Source of the DNA: Phycisphaerae bacterium
GTDB lineage: Bacteria; Planctomycetota; Phycisphaerae; UBA1845
Direction of reading: 5' to 3'
DNA: 64,000 nucleotides
NCBI GenBank assembly: GCA_029260165.1
Contig: JAJDDT010000084.1
Location: forward strand, 1-64,000
Part shown: one piece after another, positions 60,177 to 64,000 of the stretch
Numbering within the stretch: the first letter of the stretch is position 1
How the letters are laid out: each line of letters opens with the position of its first letter
The notes under the pieces: model-generated
The model's database searches: none
Told to the model about the DNA's origin: nothing
Seen by the model: only the letters and a program-made list of their open reading frames with translations
Position numbers and translations under genes: made by a program

Positions 60177-62867
60177 TTATTTCTGGTTCTCAAAGCGGTA
60201 CACAAAACTCCCGTCGTCACCATTTTTCATAGTCACCGACGTCGGCATCCGGTCTTCAGCCATTTTGGCCAACAGCTCCCGCGACAACTCCGGTAAGACG
60301 AATCGGTCCAGCAGATGATCGATCTGCCGCGCACCGATATCCACCTGATTGCACATGGACGCCATGGTGGCGTAGACGGCTTCGTCGACGTCGAGTCGAA
60401 TCTGGTGCGCGTCGCGAAGCCTGTTGGCCACCTTGCGAACCTTGATCCTGGCGATATCCTTGAGCACGTCTTCACTCAGGGTGAGGTAAGGTACGACGTT
60501 CATACGCGCGACGAGTGCGGGCTTGAAGTGCTCGCGAAGATGCGGATAGATCGCTTCTTTCAGCTCATCGACGTCGATTTCCTCGCCCGACTCGCACATG
60601 CCCTGGATCACGTCGGTCCCCAGGTTGCTTGTCATAATGATGACCGTGTTGCGGAAATTGATGACCCTGCCCTCACCGTCCGCGAGCGAGCCTTTGTCAA
60701 AAACCTGATAGAACAGGTTCATCACATCTGCGTGGGCCTTCTCCACTTCGTCAAGCAGGACGACCGAATACGGATGTTGTCGGACCGCTTCGGTGAGCAC
60801 CCCGCCCTCGCCGTAGCCGACGTATCCCGGTGGTGAACCTTTCAACAGCGACACCGTGTGTTTTTCCATGAACTCGGACATGTTGATCGTCGTGATGAAT
60901 TCATCGCCGCCAAACAGCAGATCGGCGATCGCCAGAGCGAGTTCCGTTTTCCCGGTGCCGCTGGGTCCGACGAGAAGGAACACACCCTTGGGTTGTTCGG
61001 GGTTGCCCAGACCTGCACGGGATGTGCGCAGCTTTTCCGAGATCGTGTGCAACGCGTGGTCCTGTCCAACCACGCGCTTGTTGAGGTATTCCTCCATCCG
61101 GAGTGTCGCCTGAATCTCGTCTCTGACCATGCTTCCGACGGGGATACCGGTCCAGTCTGCAATCACGGACGCAACGCATGATTCGTCGACATGTGCATGA
61201 ATCAGCGGGACCTCGCCACGGATTTCCTCCAGCTTTTTGACGCATTCGTCCAGTTGTTTTCTGACCCCAGCCTCGTCGACGACCGCGTCGGGTTTCGCAG
61301 CGTCCCCGTCCGCACCCTCATCTGCCTTGTCATCGCCGATGATTTCAGCGTATCCGGGGAGCTGTGCGCGAAGTGCGCGAATTTGATTGACCGCTTCCAG
61401 CTCCGCCTGCCATGCCACTTCGAATACTTCGCGCTGGGCAGATAATTCTTCACGACGGGTCCGAAACCCGTTGATGGCTTCCTCGTCGATCGCAACGCCG
61501 CCCACCTTATCGCGTTCCATCGCAGCGATGGCGGTCGAGACACTGTTCAGTTCGCGATCGAAATCGTCCAGCTTACCGGGACGTGTCGTCAAACTGACCG
61601 CCACACGGGCAGCGGCGGTATCGAGCAGGTCCACGGCTTTGTCGGGCAGGAATCTCCCGCTGATGTATCGCGACGAAAGCTGAACCGCGGCTGACACCGC
61701 CTCATCGAGAACAAAAACCTTGTGGTGCTTTTCGTATTTGTCCTTCAACCCACGCAGCATCACGACGGCATCTTCGACTTTTGGCTCATCGCAGCGGACG
61801 AGTTGGAACCGACGTGCCAGAGCGGGATCCTTCTCGAAATATTTCTTGTATTCCGACCAGGTGGTGGCTGCACAGGTGCGAAGCTCGCCACGAGCGAGCG
61901 CGGGTTTGAGCAGATTGGCTGCATCACCACCACCGGCTGCCCCACCTGCGCCGATGAGCGTGTGGGCTTCGTCGATGAATGTGATGATCGGGGTTTCGCT
62001 GGCCTTGATTTCGTTGATCACATTTTTGAGGCGATTCTCGAATTCCCCCTTCACGCTCGCCCCTGCCTGCAACAATCCCATGTCCAGCGTGATGAGCTTG
62101 ATGCCTTTGAGAATCGGCGGAACGTCACCTTCCACGATGCGCAGCGCCAGTCCCTCGACAATGGCTGTTTTCCCGGTGCCTGGTTCGCCGACCAGAATCG
62201 GATTGTTCTTGCGACGCCGACCGAAGATGTCGATCATTTGTCGGATTTCGTGGTCCCTGCCAAACACCGGATCGATCTTGCCCGCTTCCGCCTGGGCGGT
62301 GAGATCGATCGTGAACTGGGCGAGCGCGCCGCCCTCCGCGGGCATCGCGCTGCCGCCGCCGGGTGCGCCACCACCATCATCCCCAGACGATCCACCGGTT
62401 ACAATTTCGTGAAAATGATCGCGCAGCTGGTCGACGTCTATGCGATCGAGTTCCGGTGTGATCTCACCGATGGTCGTGTGCGACGGATTGAGCGCGACAG
62501 CCATGATCAACATGCCGGGGCGAATCTGGTGTGAACCAAACTCCTCGCTCATCACCGCAGCCGACTGAAACAACTCGATCAACCTGGTTGAGAGCACCGG
62601 TTTGCCGCGATGCCCTGACGGAAGTTGTTCGAGCACGCGTTGGATGGCCCGTCTGATCTGGGACCGATCGACCTTGAACGTCTCGAATATCTTCGCAACG
62701 TCGCCCGTTGTGTCGTCAGCCAACCGAAGCAACATGTGCTCGGGCGCGATTTCAAAGTGAGCCCGCGACTGACAGACCGTCATCGCGCCTTGAAAATATC
62801 GAATGGCTTCGGGATCAAGACGACTGATCAGCTTGCGAAGTTCGTCACCCTTTGGTGTTGCAGACAT
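60177..62867 (-). CDS. tssH: T6SS ATPase TssH (ClpV)
   Basis: The 896-residue protein has a Clp N-domain (1-150), a Gly-rich linker, two AAA+ modules with Walker A GEPGTGKT and GPSGTGKT, and a middle coiled-coil (about 410-540). The first Walker B lies in IITFIDEAHTLIGAGG. The C-terminal IGARQIDHLLDR fits ClpV. ClpV disassembles contracted sheaths for reuse. It is 102 bases upstream of vgrG and 59 bases downstream of tssG. Confidence 0.93.
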   Translation of the reverse strand: MSATPKGDELRKLISRLDPEAIRYFQGAMTVCQSRAHFEIAPEHMLLRLADDTTGDVAKIFETFKVDRSQIRRAIQRVLEQLPSGHRGKPVLSTRLIELFQSAAVMSEEFGSHQIRPGMLIMAVALNPSHTTIGEITPELDRIDVDQLRDHFHEIVTGGSSGDDGGGAPGGGSAMPAEGGALAQFTIDLTAQAEAGKIDPVFGRDHEIRQMIDIFGRRRKNNPILVGEPGTGKTAIVEGLALRIVEGDVPPILKGIKLITLDMGLLQAGASVKGEFENRLKNVINEIKASETPIITFIDEAHTLIGAGGAAGGGDAANLLKPALARGELRTCAATTWSEYKKYFEKDPALARRFQLVRCDEPKVEDAVVMLRGLKDKYEKHHKVFVLDEAVSAAVQLSSRYISGRFLPDKAVDLLDTAAARVAVSLTTRPGKLDDFDRELNSVSTAIAAMERDKVGGVAIDEEAINGFRTRREELSAQREVFEVAWQAELEAVNQIRALRAQLPGYAEIIGDDKADEGADGDAAKPDAVVDEAGVRKQLDECVKKLEEIRGEVPLIHAHVDESCVASVIADWTGIPVGSMVRDEIQATLRMEEYLNKRVVGQDHALHTISEKLRTSRAGLGNPEQPKGVFLLVGPSGTGKTELALAIADLLFGGDEFITTINMSEFMEKHTVSLLKGSPPGYVGYGEGGVLTEAVRQHPYSVVLLDEVEKAHADVMNLFYQVFDKGSLADGEGRVINFRNTVIIMTSNLGTDVIQGMCESGEEIDVDELKEAIYPHLREHFKPALVARMNVVPYLTLSEDVLKDIARIKVRKVANRLRDAHQIRLDVDEAVYATMASMCNQVDIGARQIDHLLDRFVLPELSRELLAKMAEDRMPTSVTMKNGDDGSFVYRFENQK

Positions 62868-62925
62868 GATTGGCTTGTTCCTTCATTGGGTTGATTGTCA
62901 GATTCCCTCGCATGCGATTGTACGT

Positions 62926-63999
62926 TCACAAAACCCCGGACGAAATACCCGAAACGCCTGCGACAGCTTTGAAGGCATCCTCGCCCTCAGGCAGCGGCAA
63001 CGGTGACAACGAGTCGAACGTTACCGAAGCGGACCCGACCGCATCGGTACGAAGCCAACTCGTATAACCCAGCCGCCCTGCCTCGTCACCACTGGACAAC
63101 ACGGTTTCCGGAACCTGGTCGTCCAGCAGAGTGGCCTCGATCGTGAACGCGAGCGGATCGACACTGTAAAGCCTGATTAGAGACACCGTTTCGGAAAACT
63201 GATCGCCATCCGGCAAAAAACCAACGTAGGTCGACCAGTCCATCGGACCGATGACCACATTAAACGTCGATGAGAGATCATAAACCTGCTCACCAATAAT
63301 CAGATCCTCGCCGAGCGTGCAGTTTTCCCGTCCATTACAATTGATGTCCTCGGCGGCCAGCGGTACCCACCGCCCGACGAATTGTTCCACCTCGACGTCC
63401 AGTCCGTCCCAGTAGTCGTCGAGCATACCCTCCAGCGTGATACCCGATCGTGGGTGTTGCGTGAGGATGCCGCCGTACCGAAGCAGGCGGAGCGGATCGA
63501 CTCCGAGCGTTGACCGACCGTAGTGCGGCGGACATCCGATGAACCACAGAAGATAATCGGTCACGTCATTGCGACCTGCCAGCGGAAAGGCTTTGTCGTA
63601 CCGATATTTGGTCCAGGCACGGTAGAACAACGAGATGATGCGGTGGTGAAAAACGTCGAGAAAATCGCGCGTCGGGGCGGATTCGACGACACCCTCGTTC
63701 GTCGCACGCGTATCGGTCTCCTTTTCGCCGGCGACAGGGTCGTACGGATCGACCGAACGGAGAACGTCGATGGCATAGTGCAACGGCAACGGCGTGCTGA
63801 CGCCGTACAAGCCCAAAAACGACACATCCATCAGATAGATCGACCGATCGGACGACGGATCGGTGTGTTCCGTCACGCGACGAACGTCGGTCGCGGGGAA
63901 ACCAAGCGCCACCGACGGTCGGAAACGAATGGCTTCCTCCGCCACAGGACCGCGCCCGCCCACGGGTTTTTGATCGTGACGATATCGCTCGAGGACCCA
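62926..63999 (-). CDS. tssG: T6SS baseplate protein TssG (5' end cut by the window)
   Basis: The frame stays open to the right edge: 12 codons before the GTG at 63963 read WVLERYRHDQKP and join smoothly to VGGRGPVAEEAIRFRPS, so the true start is outside the window. Family motifs are FLGLYGVSTPLPLHYA, DVFHHRIISLFYRAWTKYR and FNVVIGPMDWSTYVGFLPDG. TssG links TssF and TssK in the baseplate wedge. tssF is expected just beyond the edge. Confidence 0.92.
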   Translation of the reverse strand, partial: WVLERYRHDQKPVGGRGPVAEEAIRFRPSVALGFPATDVRRVTEHTDPSSDRSIYLMDVSFLGLYGVSTPLPLHYAIDVLRSVDPYDPVAGEKETDTRATNEGVVESAPTRDFLDVFHHRIISLFYRAWTKYRYDKAFPLAGRNDVTDYLLWFIGCPPHYGRSTLGVDPLRLLRYGGILTQHPRSGITLEGMLDDYWDGLDVEVEQFVGRWVPLAAEDINCNGRENCTLGEDLIIGEQVYDLSSTFNVVIGPMDWSTYVGFLPDGDQFSETVSLIRLYSVDPLAFTIEATLLDDQVPETVLSSGDEAGRLGYTSWLRTDAVGSASVTFDSLSPLPLPEGEDAFKAVAGVSGISSGVL

Positions 64000-64000
64000 G

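Noticed and set aside
48140-63999. Contractile phage tail or eCIS instead of T6SS
   Set aside because: ClpV/TssH, TssG and DUF4123 are T6SS-specific, and no phage capsid, tail tube or tape-measure gene is present.

Overview
The window looks like part of a chromosome from a Planctomycetota bacterium, probably class Phycisphaerae. The evidence is a serine/threonine kinase fused to many TPRs beside an ECF-type sigma factor, secreted proteins with dockerin-like EF-hand pairs or PEP-/IPTL-type C-terminal sorting tails, short CGYDL...CPECG zinc ribbons, tandem clpP genes after tig, and an LpxC-FabZ fusion in a lipid A/BamA locus. Taxonomy is inferred from gene content only. Left part (1-15 kb): the tail of an unknown gene and its terminator, scpB with an AI-2E-type permease, a small PEP-type surface protein, lepA, and a two-gene unit of a HipA-like kinase and a HIRAN protein. 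Next come two fold-type II PLP enzymes with an SsnA-like amidohydrolase, then a zinc-ribbon membrane protein and a 978-residue kinase-TPR protein. Middle part (15-31 kb): an ECF-like sigma factor translationally coupled to a small unknown protein, followed by three exported proteins on the same strand (a trimmer-like repeat protein, an M43-like metalloprotease and a beta-propeller protein with a dockerin-like tail). These are followed by an 11-heme cytochrome c fused to a membrane cytochrome b, a GlcG/HbpS protein, an FG-GAP/ASPIC protein with an IPTL tail, a lipoprotein-like protein, another dockerin-like protein, an exported metallo-beta-lactamase-fold enzyme and a class I fructose-bisphosphate aldolase. 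Core part (31-48 kb): tig-clpP-clpP on the plus strand, then a long minus-strand run of housekeeping genes read from high to low coordinate: tRNA-Gln, a short glmU, prs, rplY, pth, rpsF, ssb, rplI, dnaB, bamA, ompH, lpxC-fabZ, lpxA and a Gfo/Idh oxidoreductase. Overlapping start/stop codons suggest coupled translation at several joints. Right part (48-64 kb): a type VI secretion locus on the minus strand that runs off the window: tssG (partial), tssH/clpV, vgrG, a DUF4123 adaptor, a small VgrG-associated protein, a 1460-residue unrecognised protein that may be the cargo, a 285-residue unknown, a PAAR protein, a 96-residue unknown, and a 607-residue protein that reads as a TssB-TssC sheath fusion. 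No Hcp, TssE, TssF, TssK or membrane-complex gene is visible here. Intergenic spaces carry at least two families of short interspersed hairpin repeats whose stems vary in a compensatory way. These repeats, the fused sheath with its effector-like module, and the HipA-like/HIRAN pair are the most promising places to look for something undescribed.
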